Assembly (NCBI GenBank): GCA_002110485.1
Contig: MOWL01000068.1
Location: 620,001-684,000 of the forward strand
Reading direction: 5' to 3'
Source of the DNA: Emergomyces orientalis
Lineage: Eukaryota; Ascomycota; Eurotiomycetes; Onygenales; Ajellomycetaceae
Length of the DNA: 64,000 nucleotides
Position numbers and translations under genes: made by a program
Notes under the pieces: generated by a model
Told to the model about the DNA's origin: nothing
Seen by the model: only the letters and a program-made list of their open reading frames with translations
The model's database searches: none
Part shown: positions 43,434 to 53,742 of the stretch, in pieces
How the letters are laid out: each line of letters opens with the position of its first letter
How positions within the stretch are numbered: position 1 is the stretch's first letter

Positions 43434-45773
43434 ATGGAGTTTTCTTTTCCACCTTCACCAAAACGGTATGCCATAAATCGTATTATACTTGGGTTTAACA
43501 TATATACGTTCCAGGCCCCTGTCGCGTTGGCGAGCAATCTCTGCACGCACGCGACAGACTCGCTATATATTGTTTATTGCCTCTTAAACACCCCAATACG
43601 ACCTGACTGACAAACAATTCTTTTCCGTTTCGCAAATCTAGGAGGAGAAGCATGTTATCATCATCCACAGATCGCTTCAAATTTACCCCAGTCGCCATGT
43701 CAAAGAAAGCACCCCGACTCTGGGATCGCAAGCCTATGACCCCCTTTAACTCTCGATCCAGGTCTCACAAGGTCTGGAAACGGTTTCTGGCCTCTACATC
43801 CAGTGATATTGGCGGTGATAGTGTCGACCACGATACCTTTTTTACTGAGATCAATAACTCATCTGCGAATCGAGGCATTTTGCGAGGTATTAAAAGACGT
43901 TGTACTGCGACTTGTGTAGGAGTGGAACGAGGAAGGTCGTTCCTGGAGACAAAATGGGAAACGGACGATATGGGTGCCCGGAAACGTGAGGATTATTCAT
44001 ATTCGCTACGCATTGTGGGCTTCTGTGAAAAGTTATCGTGCTTACACACATCTAGGAAAACGTGTTCCGCAAAGAGAAGTTTGCGAATGGGGAAGTGTCG
44101 AAGACCCATATACTGTTCCCAACACCGATGACATCGAACCGAATAAGCACGCTAAAGAGCAACAGAAAGTTGTGGATCAAAATGAACTTTGTTTGGACTT
44201 GTTAACTGGACAGCATGGTAATACGCGGCTGGTTTCTTGCCAAGTTCTCGGGGATGATTTGTGGGATCCTGAAGACCCCGCGAAGCTTGACGAACGGGTC
44301 ATAGACGTTGATTCTCTGGCTATGCAAAATTCAACCGGAACACTGGGCCCAGGAGATCTTGAATTCGGCGATCACGCTAAACTAGTCACACTACTTGAGG
44401 CAGAAAATGCATTCCTCACTACGGCAAAGATCGAGAAAGTGGCCGAGGAACCAGTAACACCCTTGGCAATACCCCCGAGCCGACTACTTTTTCCAACCCT
44501 AGAAGGCGACGATGCCGATTTCATAACTGACTTCCTATCCCAAGCACAAGCCAAGCGGGCTGCCGCTAAATCTGCCGTGCCTAGCAAGGAGTCGGAAACC
44601 GCCAGCTGGGAGGACCCAACCCGGTCCCCAACACCGCGCGCACGGAGGGTTTTAGAAGACTTGGATAAAAATTCCCCGTCGTCTCAAAAACAACAATCCC
44701 CATCAAAACTGAGACAAACTCCAATATCGCCCTCCCCGAAGCCCCCTTCAGCGATTGATCCCGAGCAAGAGGAGGTAGAGCGAGCAAGCCAAGAGCAAAT
44801 TATCGAGGCGGAAACGGAAGAAGATATACAACAACCGATAGCAGGCACTCCCTGGCGAAGAAGTACCCGCAAAAACCTTTCAAGAACGCAACGGCAGACC
44901 CCTGCTATTCCGAACCATATTCCTGTTCGCCGCTCTAACGGTACCGAGTTTGTATTTTTACAACGTTCAGAGGAACAACAACTGTCCCTGACGACCAAGG
45001 CCAACACCCGACGTAATAAAGGCGACGCTCAGTTCCCCTGTTTTGTACTTCAAGCGATCAATGCAAAGGAATATGAACCCTTTAGTAGTAGCAATAAGGA
45101 GACAGGTGGTCCTGTTTCACCGAGGAAATCCCCCCGCAAGCGGATACGTATTGTCAAGAAGGTGATGTGGGATGACGAACATCTTGTTCAATACGAGGGA
45201 GAAACTTACGATAATGATGAACAAGGTGTGGAAATTGGTAGGGGGAGCCATTCCCCGAAACCCGCCATATCACAACCAACCAAGAGGGAGAAAAGTAAGA
45301 AAAATAAAGGCCCCAATCCCGCCAGCAAGAGCAGCAATAAAAGCAAACTCTACAAACAACCCGTTTCGACCCACTCCGATCTTCAGCCGGTGAAATCACC
45401 AATGGTAACGAGAAAGGTACGGAAGCTCGGATTCTCAGGGAACAGTGATCCTAGCAGCATTAACCACAATAATGTAGCCTTAGCAAATACCATTGTTGCT
45501 ACTGCTCCTACATCTACAAAAATTTCGACCGCTACTAGAAAGATTGCATCATCGCACCCAGGCACGCCGATTCAGAGAAAAAAACTTGCTCCGAAATCTC
45601 CAAAGGCGATTGTGTTTAAGGTTTCGGATGGCAGAGCTCCGAAGATCAGCACTGCAGCTACCACCAGTTCCAGCACCGCTGCGCTTGGAGGTGCTGCTCC
45701 TACTACACGTGCCTCCTCCGAGAAATTCGGTGGCTCGTGTTTGCCAAGGCATACAGGGAGAACGAGGGTGTAA
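43434..45773 (+). CDS. Unrecognised basic nuclear-type protein, 697 aa
   Basis: Three exons (43434-43465, 43642-43985, 44056-45773). Intron 2 is 70 bases (GTGAGG to TAG) and changes frame cleanly: DDMGARKR-KRVPQREVCEWGSVEDP. The start MEFSFPPSPKRRRSMLSS contains a basic cluster like a nuclear localisation signal. Structured-looking blocks are RLWDRKPMTPFNSRSRSHKVW, SRLLFPTLEGDDADFITDFL, and TPWRRSTRKNLSRTQRQ with TKANTRRNKGDAQFPCFVLQ. A further SPRKSPRKRIRIVKKVMWDDE block precedes a Lys/Ser-rich tail. SP-K/R and AT-hook-like pieces suggest chromatin association, as inference only. I cannot name a family. Confidence 0.75.
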
Positions 45774-46263
45774 TAGATGAGAGGCATAATTTTAAGACAG
45801 GATGTGTATATTGTGTTTCTATGTGTCCGTTTCTTTTGTTATCGCCTGTATTTTGCCTTTTGTCATGATTGTTTTTCTTCTTTTTAGCCTGCAAACTCGA
45901 GATACCAAATTGAGGCGTTTTTGCTGTCTTTGTTTTCGATGCAGTTTGTTTTGACTCTTTATTGATTATCTCAATCTGTGGAGTTGATAGGAACATGGTA
46001 CCATATGAGATTTCTTCCTCTTTTCATTTAATCTATTATTCTAAACGAGTGTTTGCAACATTTTCCAAACGTCCAGGTTCCTAAAGGTGATCGATGAACA
46101 TGACGAACAAATGCCTATCTTATGAGAGCTTGCTCCGAGCAATGAACTCCCTGCCGCTTCAAAAGAAAAGACACAGATTAGACCCTGACTAATAATAAAC
46201 CGAAAACACTTCTGCTGAAACAGCCCCCTCCATATAAAGATCAAATAAAGCATACGCACTTAC
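45774..46263. other. Convergent 3' region
   Basis: 490 bases between convergent stops, AT-rich, nothing coding seen. Confidence 0.5.
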
Positions 46264-47364
46264 TTACGCCGCCTTCCCGTTACCCAGAAGCTCCCCACCA
46301 CTCTCCTCAGGCCATACATCATACCCAAAGGTATCTTTCATGTTCACAAACCGTGCATGTCTGCCCTCTGCCACTTTATTAACGGCCTCAAACTGCTCAT
46401 CCGTCAACTTAATTTCCTTGAAATTACTCTCAATACGGCCCGGGTTTGAAGACTTGGGCAACACCACGTAACCCCTCCGCAGACCCCAGGCAATCAGCAC
46501 CTGAGCGAGCGTATGGCCAGCTTCTTTCGCAATGGCATTGAGTGTCGGGTCCGTAGCGACCTTCTCGCCAGTCGTGGGCACCTGGTTCTGCGAGCCCAGG
46601 GGTGAATAGCCTTCTGGCAGGATATTGTGTGCGAAGCAGTAGTTGATGAGCTCGGTGTTGGGCAGGAAGGGGTGAATTTCAACCTGGTTGACGTGTGGCG
46701 GGATCTCGGCGAAGGAGAGGATCTGCTCCATGCCGCGGATTGTGAAGTTGGATAGGCCGATGGCGCGTGCTTTACCGGCTTTGTAGACGGCTTCCATGCC
46801 GCGCCAGGTTGGTTCTGGGTTGTTGGTTAGGTCATGTTTTATTACGTACTGGGTGTTTGAAGATTACATCTTGTTAGCTTTTTTCTCTCTCGAATTTTTG
46901 TTGTCCCTTTTGTTTTGGAGGTGAAGGCGACTATGACTTTACTCAAAAATACTTACTTTTCCATCAGGGCCAATCTTTGGCAAGCCTTTCTCATTACTTT
47001 CGCAAGCAATTGGCCAGTGAATCAGGAAGAGGTCAACATAGTCCAGCTTGAGCCTCTTGAGCGAGTCGTTTAACGACCATTGCACCTCATCCTTCTCGTG
47101 CAGATGGTTCCAGACTTTGGTAGCGACGAAGATATCAGATCTTTTGACGTTTGTGTTTTCCTTCAGGAAATCATGAATAGCCTGCCCGACCTCCTCCTCG
47201 TTTAGATAGAACCATGCACAATCCAAATGCCTGTACCCAGTTCTGAGAGCGTGCAACACAGCTGCGTAGCTCTCGCCTTGGGCACCTTCGTTGGCAAAAG
47301 TACCAAATCCCAGGCCAGGGATGGTCACGCCATTACTCAGTTTGAATTTGATATCCAGAGACAT
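46264..47364 (-). CDS. Aldo-keto reductase
   Basis: NADPH-dependent reductase of aldehydes or ketones, similar in layout to fungal glycerol dehydrogenase/aldehyde reductase 1 (Gcy1-like). Exon 1 (47364-46957) and exon 2 (46848-46264) join across a 108-base intron (GTAAGT to CAG) and give 330 residues. The catalytic tetrad is Asp48 and Tyr53 (HLDCAWFYLNEEEVG), Lys83 (FVATKVW) and His116 (LIHWP). The cofactor-site motifs IGLSNF, NQVEIHPFLPN and VLPKSSNPGRIESNF are present. The substrate is not readable. The stop codon TAA is immediately followed by GTAAGT, so an alternative longer C terminus is conceivable but unnecessary. Upstream in-frame sequence to 47652 has no credible earlier start. Confidence 0.94.
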
Positions 47365-47927
47365 ATTTGTTTCTGACTGTTCGTCTTTCGGGTTTTTGGT
47401 TTCCTTTCCTCTTTTTCGTTGTGTTAAAGTCCTTTCTTCTCTTCTTTCTAGTAATACAAATATGCGGAAACAACCGCTCCCTGCTGGTGCTTCGTGGTAT
47501 TTCGAAAGATAATAAAAAAGGGAGGAGGCGGGGTCCGTGGCAGCGCAAAGGGAATTGAGGGGTTCTTTTAGTGGGAAGGAAGGATGCAGGAAAGTGGGAC
47601 GCAGATAAATAAAAAAGGAAGGAAAGCTCGGCGACAATAATAAGAAAATCAATCCATCAGTAATACGAAATTGTAGCGTCTCGTAGATTTTCTCAAGGCA
47701 AAATACATCCCTGCTCTTCGCCTTGCCCGTCTCCCCACTGATAAGAGTTCTGCTTCATCTCCTGTTGGCAATCTTCAGGGAGCGTTTATGAGTTTGCGGC
47801 AGCAATCCTAGGTCCAATGTTGCAACGCAAGATATCCCAATCCCACCCGTAAACCCCCCCGAAACTGGAGCCTATGACGTCTAGTTGGGAAGTTTAAAAA
47901 GGATCGGATGATTTTCGTGACATTTCA

Positions 47928-48248
47928 GTGGGCTTCGGGGATCGTGGATGTGGCTGCACCACTGGGTTTGAGCCAAGCAGATATTTGATTATTTTCTTAA
48001 ACATTTTTGAGCTGGTTTCGAAACGTGGGACCCATGAGCTAGAGTTAGGTCCCCATACTATTAAGATAACTCTCACTGGTTTCCTTGCTAGGCTTGGCGC
48101 TATCCAAGGTTTATGCATGCAGCCTGCAGGCAACCTTGAGTTTCGCATGCAGGCTGTCTTGGCCTCGCGGACAAGGACCCACAATTGTCTAACCATTCAG
48201 GCTGCTTGCGATCGCTGCCGCCAGCGTACATGTACAGTACATTCGTAA
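47928..48248 (+). pseudogene. Possible remnant carrying the start of a Zn2Cys6 motif
   Basis: A 106-codon frame ends with TIQAACDRCRQRTCTVHS. The string ACDRCRQR is close to the common opening of fungal zinc clusters (AC-x2-C-x-QRK), but the remaining four Cys and the flanking basic segment are missing, and the upstream residues resemble nothing. It could be a decayed or broken transcription-factor exon or a chance match. Confidence is low. Confidence 0.2.
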
Positions 48249-48676
48249 GGAGTGATGGAAATGTTCCAAGGATCCCGGACGCATCATTTGTTCATCACGG
48301 GTTATCCGGATAACCTCGAAAGGCCAATTATAACATGTTAAAGGCCGCATAAGTTACTTATCATCTCTCACTGTTTTTAGCTATATCCCGTAGGTATATA
48401 TTATTTTAGCAGATGTGTTTATCATCGAACTGGTTGATAACTTTCAGAGAATTACCTGTCAACCACATTTCCCAGCTTCTGGAACTGGCATAGTGGTAAG
48501 CAAGTCCCCGCTACTTGCGCTGCATCCCTGACTCTCTAAACAGAATCATTATCTCACCGCGGGATTTATCGTGTCTGTATGTTGTCCTATCATATCATAT
48601 CACATCGCACATCACCTCATTATTGTCGTATCCGTTCCTTGCAGTGGAGTGGAGTACACTCAGCTTAAGCTAAAGC

Positions 48677-48783
48677 ACTAGAAAATAGAGTTTTAACCAC
48701 GTGGAGCAAAATGAGGTCATAGTATACTGTAAGCTAAACTAACTTGGTTTAGCACGTGGTAGTTATGGCTAAATACAGCTAGT
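48677..48783. repeat. 107-bp imperfect palindromic element
   Basis: The ends are ACTAG and CTAGT. Inside each end is a CACGTG-containing arm (ACCACGTGG at the left, GCACGTGGT at the right, inverted overall), with a perfect 7-bp stem near the right side (GCTAAAC 48733-48739 / GTTTAGC 48747-48753, loop of 7). The layout resembles a small inverted-repeat element. No coding sequence and no clear target-site duplication are visible. Confidence 0.4.
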
Positions 48784-49872
48784 CCGTTCTCTTGATCCGC
48801 CCAAGGATCCATATTGGCGCGTCTTGGCGGCGCCACGTCCGCATTGGGCAAGCATTAGGGCTGTGGCGCTGGATCCATTTTGACGTCCATCGCTGAGCCT
48901 CCTTGTGGGTGTCAAGCGCTTTTGCAGCATGTGTGCTTTTCTTTCCTTTAGGATACAACAGCTCCACAAAACTACTGCATAACAATGTATACAAGATGTC
49001 AATTGTAATGCAACAACTATTCCATCTCTCAATGGACGCCTAAAGTCCCATATTACCCCCCTCTCCACCCGCCTTGTAGTGTCGCTGGCACGGCCAATCT
49101 TTGCAGCCGTATCCGTGAGAAGCGGAGCCTCTTGTGAGAATTGGCTCCCGTAGCTCGTTTCAGCGTCGCCACGTCGACGTCAGAAACTCCTAGCGATGCC
49201 AAGGGCTAATTTTTTGTTTGTTTTTCATTGTTATGATTACATCCTGATAGCCACCAGTGGCTGAAAACTTTGTCTCACGTTCCTGCTGATTGGCAGCTAT
49301 TTAGGCCGTGTGCATTAAAATTTAATAAATAAACATATATGAAATTTACTAAACCAACCTTTGGCAGAATGATTTTTTCTTTTTATTTTTCTTATTTCTT
49401 ATTTTTATTTTTCTCACTTCTAAATTTTCTGTAATTCTTCCCCCTTTTCCATTCCGTTCGCCCCGAGAACTCAGATCCTGCAGATCCGCTTTTTCTCCGA
49501 GTGGATCCCAGCAAATAGACGCTCTCCGTCCAGGGAGGTGCGATAATAATTAGGGAGGAAAAAAGGTTAGAGGTGGATCCTATGCTTCCACAGATGCATG
49601 TCATCCATGTTACTCGGTGAACTTTGATTATGTTGCACCAGAACTCCAAGAAGTCGGGTCTTGAAGCTGTGTTGCCTCTCGGCACCTATCGAATGATGAT
49701 ATACGGACGTATAAAAGCAAGAATTCCCAGGTTTATCTTTATTAGTTCTCTTTTGATCACCATCACACTACCCATTCCGTTATACTCCTTTGCTTCATTT
49801 TAGCCCGTTTCAAAATAATACATATACACAAAATATACTACTTTGACATATATTTCTTCTTTACCCGCAAAC

Positions 49873-51309
49873 ATGTCTCGAATTTCTGATGCTGATCTCA
49901 TTCTCTCCCCAAAAGAGGTTCCCAAGAATGAGAACAATCAAAAGAAAGATTACAAGGAAATCCCAATACCATCCGATCCTCAGAGCGGCAGTGCCATCGA
50001 AGTTCCCGCATCGAGGAGCTCGATCAGCGATGCAGGTCATCTCATGCACAACCTGAGCATATCGCCATCCATGAAGTTCCGGAGAGCGTCCCGGAACTCC
50101 TTTGGTACCTCGCTTCCAATCCCCAGATCACCCCGAGCTTCGAGAGCATCCCTGGGTCCAGATGCCCCTGGTGCCTTGCGAGACATTCTAGCTTCCCAAG
50201 TCCAGGACCTTTCCAAGGAAAAAGTCAAAGCAGCCAAAAATATGGCTTTTGCATTCGACATTGACGGTGTACTTCTCCACGGTGACAAAATCATCCCCGA
50301 GTCTCGCCGTGTAATGGAGCTTCTCAACGGTGATAACGAGCTTGGGATCAAAATACCTTACATCCTTCTCACAAACGGCGGCGGCAAGACCGAAGTAGAC
50401 CGCACAGATCAAATATCCAACATCCTAGGTTCTCCTATCTCCACCGCACAGTTCATCCAATCCCACACCCCCATGCAAGCTCTTGCCGAATACTACGAGA
50501 CCGTCTTAGTCGTTGGCGGCGAGGGCTTTAAGACCCGCGCTGCCGCTGAGGCTTACGGCTTCAAGAATGTCGTCGTCCCCAAGGACATCCTCGCCTGGGA
50601 CCCCAGCATCTCCCCCTGGAGAAACTTTACCGAAGAGGACCGTAAGCAGGCAAGACCGCAAGACTTTGACAACGTAACATTTGATGCCATCCTCGTTTTC
50701 GCCGACTCGCGCGACTATGCCACCGATTTCCAGATAATCATGGACCTGCTCCTCAGTGAAAACGGCCGGCTGCGAACCAAAGCCAAAGACCCGCTTGCCA
50801 AACAGATGCCCATCTATTTCTCGCAAGGCGATATCATCTTCCAAACAGACCACAAGCTTCCTCGGATGACGCAGGGCCTCTTCCGCATCGCCCTCGAAAC
50901 GATGTACAAGTCGCTGACCGGCGGAGATCTCGAACGAGTGGTCTACGGCAAGCCCGAACTGGCTACCTACAAATACGCAGATGAGGTCATCATGTCGTGG
51001 ATGAAAGAGATCCACAACGAGTACAGCCTGCCTGAAAACATCTACATGATTGGCGACAACCCGGCCTCTGACATCGTCGGTGGGAACATGTATGGGTGGA
51101 ACACTTGCCTGGTCCGGACGGGTGTGTTCCAGGGTAAGGGTAATGATGAGAACAGCCCCGCCAACTTTGGTGTGTTTGATACCGTGCTGGATGCGGTGCA
51201 AGCTGTCGTGCGTAAAGAGCTGGGCCACGAGTTCAAGCTTCGCTGGAGCGAGAACGAGAAGGTTAAATCTGCTCTGAATGGGGAGAGCAGTGTTTCGGCT
51301 ATTGAGTAG
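49873..51309 (+). CDS. HAD-superfamily hydrolase, HDHD5/CECR5 type
   Basis: Single-exon protein of 478 residues from the ATG at 49873. The first 120 residues are Ser/Pro/Arg-rich with a repeated RASR/SPRASRAS pattern. The HAD core starts at AFAFDIDGVLLHGDKIIP with nucleophile Asp129 and acid/base Asp131. Motif II is IPYILLTNGGGKTE. The C-terminal motif IV is YMIGDNPASDIVGGNMYGWN followed by CLVRTGVF. The C2-type cap lies between motif II and motif IV, as in the TIGR01456 CECR5 group. Phosphatase substrate is unknown. A mitochondrial location is possible for the family, but the N terminus here is not a clear presequence. Confidence 0.92.
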   Translation: MSRISDADLILSPKEVPKNENNQKKDYKEIPIPSDPQSGSAIEVPASRSSISDAGHLMHNLSISPSMKFRRASRNSFGTSLPIPRSPRASRASLGPDAPGALRDILASQVQDLSKEKVKAAKNMAFAFDIDGVLLHGDKIIPESRRVMELLNGDNELGIKIPYILLTNGGGKTEVDRTDQISNILGSPISTAQFIQSHTPMQALAEYYETVLVVGGEGFKTRAAAEAYGFKNVVVPKDILAWDPSISPWRNFTEEDRKQARPQDFDNVTFDAILVFADSRDYATDFQIIMDLLLSENGRLRTKAKDPLAKQMPIYFSQGDIIFQTDHKLPRMTQGLFRIALETMYKSLTGGDLERVVYGKPELATYKYADEVIMSWMKEIHNEYSLPENIYMIGDNPASDIVGGNMYGWNTCLVRTGVFQGKGNDENSPANFGVFDTVLDAVQAVVRKELGHEFKLRWSENEKVKSALNGESSVSAIE

Positions 51310-52366
51310 TCGGAACCGAGAAGGAAAGAAAAATTTGGCGGGAGAAAATGGCTTTGATGTTGGAACCTGGCGCCTAAAAGAATTTTCTCGCTTTTTATTT
51401 TCTCCTTTTTAGTTTTTTATTCATTTTCCTTCCCATTTTTGTTGCGGGCATCGAGATCTTCTGCCTTTTGATCATAATTTTTCCTTTTTGATTTCCCTCT
51501 CTCTTGTCTCGTTCATCTCGTTTCATTTGGGTAAATATTTGGCTTCTGAACATATCAGGAAAGGTTGGGGATATTCCATTTCGGTTTATTTTTTTTATTT
51601 TTTTTTCCCCCACGCATTACATGAATGCATAAACAGCAAGTTACGAATATTTTGCTGTCATTAGAAATTCAATATTTATGAGGGATATAAACCTCGTGAT
51701 TGAGATCATTCTCGCCTTATTTCCACTCTGCTTGCTACCGTCAGTATCAGCTATGATCTGATAAGCTTCGTAGTTTCTCTTAAGTATCTGAAAACGCATC
51801 AAATTGATATATATGGTTGCGTCTGGAAACCAAACTATCAAAGACGTTGCTTAACCCACGCCCAACCCGATCCTAGGGAGAAAGGAAATGGAGTGGCATA
51901 TATCAAAAGCTTGTGCCATCATTCCTCTCGCTACTCTAACTTCATCTGTGAAAAATACCAAAAAGAAATCTGTCGATCAGTCATGGGTTTATGATATGTG
52001 TCATTGAATCATTTCAGGAATATCCACGGACTTTTGCCTGGTTGATACTCTAATATGATCAACCACACACGTCTTCTATGGCGCAACCAGCTCACCACAT
52101 ATTTAATGCCAGGGTTTGAACAAAGCTTCAGCCTTCCAAAATACTGCTTTTATATACTTTTCGGAATCTGGTTTTAGTATATCTCTACCAAATTTTCGAT
52201 ATTATTTATTGAAATACTGTTGACATAACCTTTTTAGCCTCACGTATACATACATACATTTTCACAAACATCACAATAATTGATTGGTTCAGGTTCTCGT
52301 CAGGAGGAGCGTCAAGAACTATGGCGCTCAAAGTTGTACACACATTTTATGTCCTGATTTGAATTG

Positions 52367-53019
52367 ATGTTTCCTCCTTTCTCTTACTATTCAAACTTAG
52401 TAACGCCATCTTGGGGCGTTGCAACGAATCTACGGGACGGTGTCCCTCCACATATTCAAAGTAATTATCCACTCCATCATCAACCTCCCAACATCTTCAA
52501 TCGTCCTCAACCGTCCGCCAACCACGCGCCCTTTGCTTCCTGGTTTGCCTAAGCTTTTTTCTCACACCAGGATATGGAAACGAATGGATTGCCGTCTCCG
52601 TCTCAAACTTGCCTGGCTCTGGCAGGGAGATCTCAAAATGGACAAGACACCCCAAGACTTCCTCCCGCGAAAAAGGGTTTGCAGAGTCTCATTTACCAAC
52701 CTGAACATGCGCGGAACAAAATCGAATCAGCGGGCCCAAGCCTACTTTTCGAACCTTTCCTTTGAAGATTTCATTGGAAACAGCTGGTAGAAAACCGGGC
52801 CGAATCACTAGGACCAGCACCAGCAGCCCACATCAATCTAGCAGCCATCGAACTCTCCCCTCTGCTAGCGAGCATTCAGCACAAAGTCAATCATCAAACT
52901 GTACGTTCAGGCAGAATAGGCCGAAGGGTGGTGCCACATACTGTGGTGCTTTACAGCATTCCCCCCCCCCCCCCCCGAAATTGCTGCTTGACATTTTAAA
53001 ACTTTGTAAATACCGATGA
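52367..53019 (+). pseudogene. Possible decayed gene in three frames
   Basis: Three collinear segments have fungal-protein composition but lie in different frames without good introns between them. One contains MFPPFSYYSNLVTPSWGV and ends at 52552. One contains METNGLPSPSQTCLALAGR with LIYQPEHARNKIESAGPSL and ends at 52765. One contains GRKPGRITRTSTSSPHQSS and ends at 53019, after a C16 run. The gap between the first two would need a 33-base intron, too short for this genome. This fits a Pro/Ser-rich protein broken by frameshifts, but chance is not excluded. Confidence 0.25.
52961..52976. repeat. C16 homopolymer
   Basis: Sixteen consecutive C on the plus strand, in intergenic sequence. Confidence 0.95.
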
Positions 53020-53551
53020 CGTCCGTAGGAGATAGTACTCTCCTCATTTCTAAGATCCTGCCGTGGCCTCAACTCGGAGGGGATGGATCCCACAAGGAAG
53101 GGATGCCAAAAAAAGATGGAGGGAAGGACGTATCTTAAATGCCCATTTATTAAATTTTTATTTTTTTTACAGTGTCGAATCGCTTGAGAAAGTTTATTTG
53201 CCCTTGCTGTGTTCCCAGTCCACCACCGTACCCCAGTGTCGAGAATTATTGTTTTAATTAATTACTATTTACGATATTGGTATTTTATTTTATTTTCAAC
53301 CGTTTGACCCCATCCAGATCATCATCACGTCATGTAGACCTCTTATTCAGTACAGTTGGACCAAGATTATGATCAAATAATTACATTGAGAGATATGAGA
53401 TCAAGCCATATTGAAGTTTCGTTGCCTGCGGAAAGAAACATATTTAACACAGCCAGCCATTCAGCATTTGATTTCTGATTTCTAATTGTTGACTATAAAA
53501 ATTGTTCAGTCCAATACAGATCAACAAGCTTGAGAATGGCAATGGTTTTAA

Positions 53552-53742
53552 TTAGACATGCCTTCTCTTCTTAGCAAGGAGTGGTATTGTAACAAGTTTC
53601 AAAGCAGCTTCCGTTGGAATTCTGTAGCTATCAGAAAGATTCCAAGTATCTATCAAGGTCACGGGACAGCCTTCAGGATTCGAAGCAGCGGCTAGTTCGT
53701 TTAGCTGCAGTTCATCAAAAAGGCTTGGCTGCACGAATGAAC
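53552..53742 (-). pseudogene. Orphan 3'-exon-like segment
   Basis: A minus-strand frame reads SLFDELQLNELAAASNPEG, CPVTLIDTWNLSDSYRIP and TEAALKLVTIPLLAKKRR before a stop at 53552. The composition is more protein-like than surrounding frames, and an acceptor-like CAG sits just upstream of it. I find no matching 5' exons. It may be a remnant or the last exon of a gene I cannot assemble. Confidence 0.25.

Larger units (their letters stand above)
47365..49872. other. Long gene-poor region with palindromic element and possible gene debris
   Basis: 2.5 kb between two divergent genes. A 107-base symmetrical element lies at 48677-48783. A plus-strand frame ending at 48248 carries an ACDRCRQR string like the start of a Zn2Cys6 cluster. 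The remainder is AT-rich with a T/A-rich stretch just before 49400. No intact gene is seen. Confidence 0.5.

Noticed and set aside
50506..51228. 240-codon minus-strand frame
   Set aside because: Antisense to the HAD hydrolase, whose motifs are unambiguous on the plus strand.
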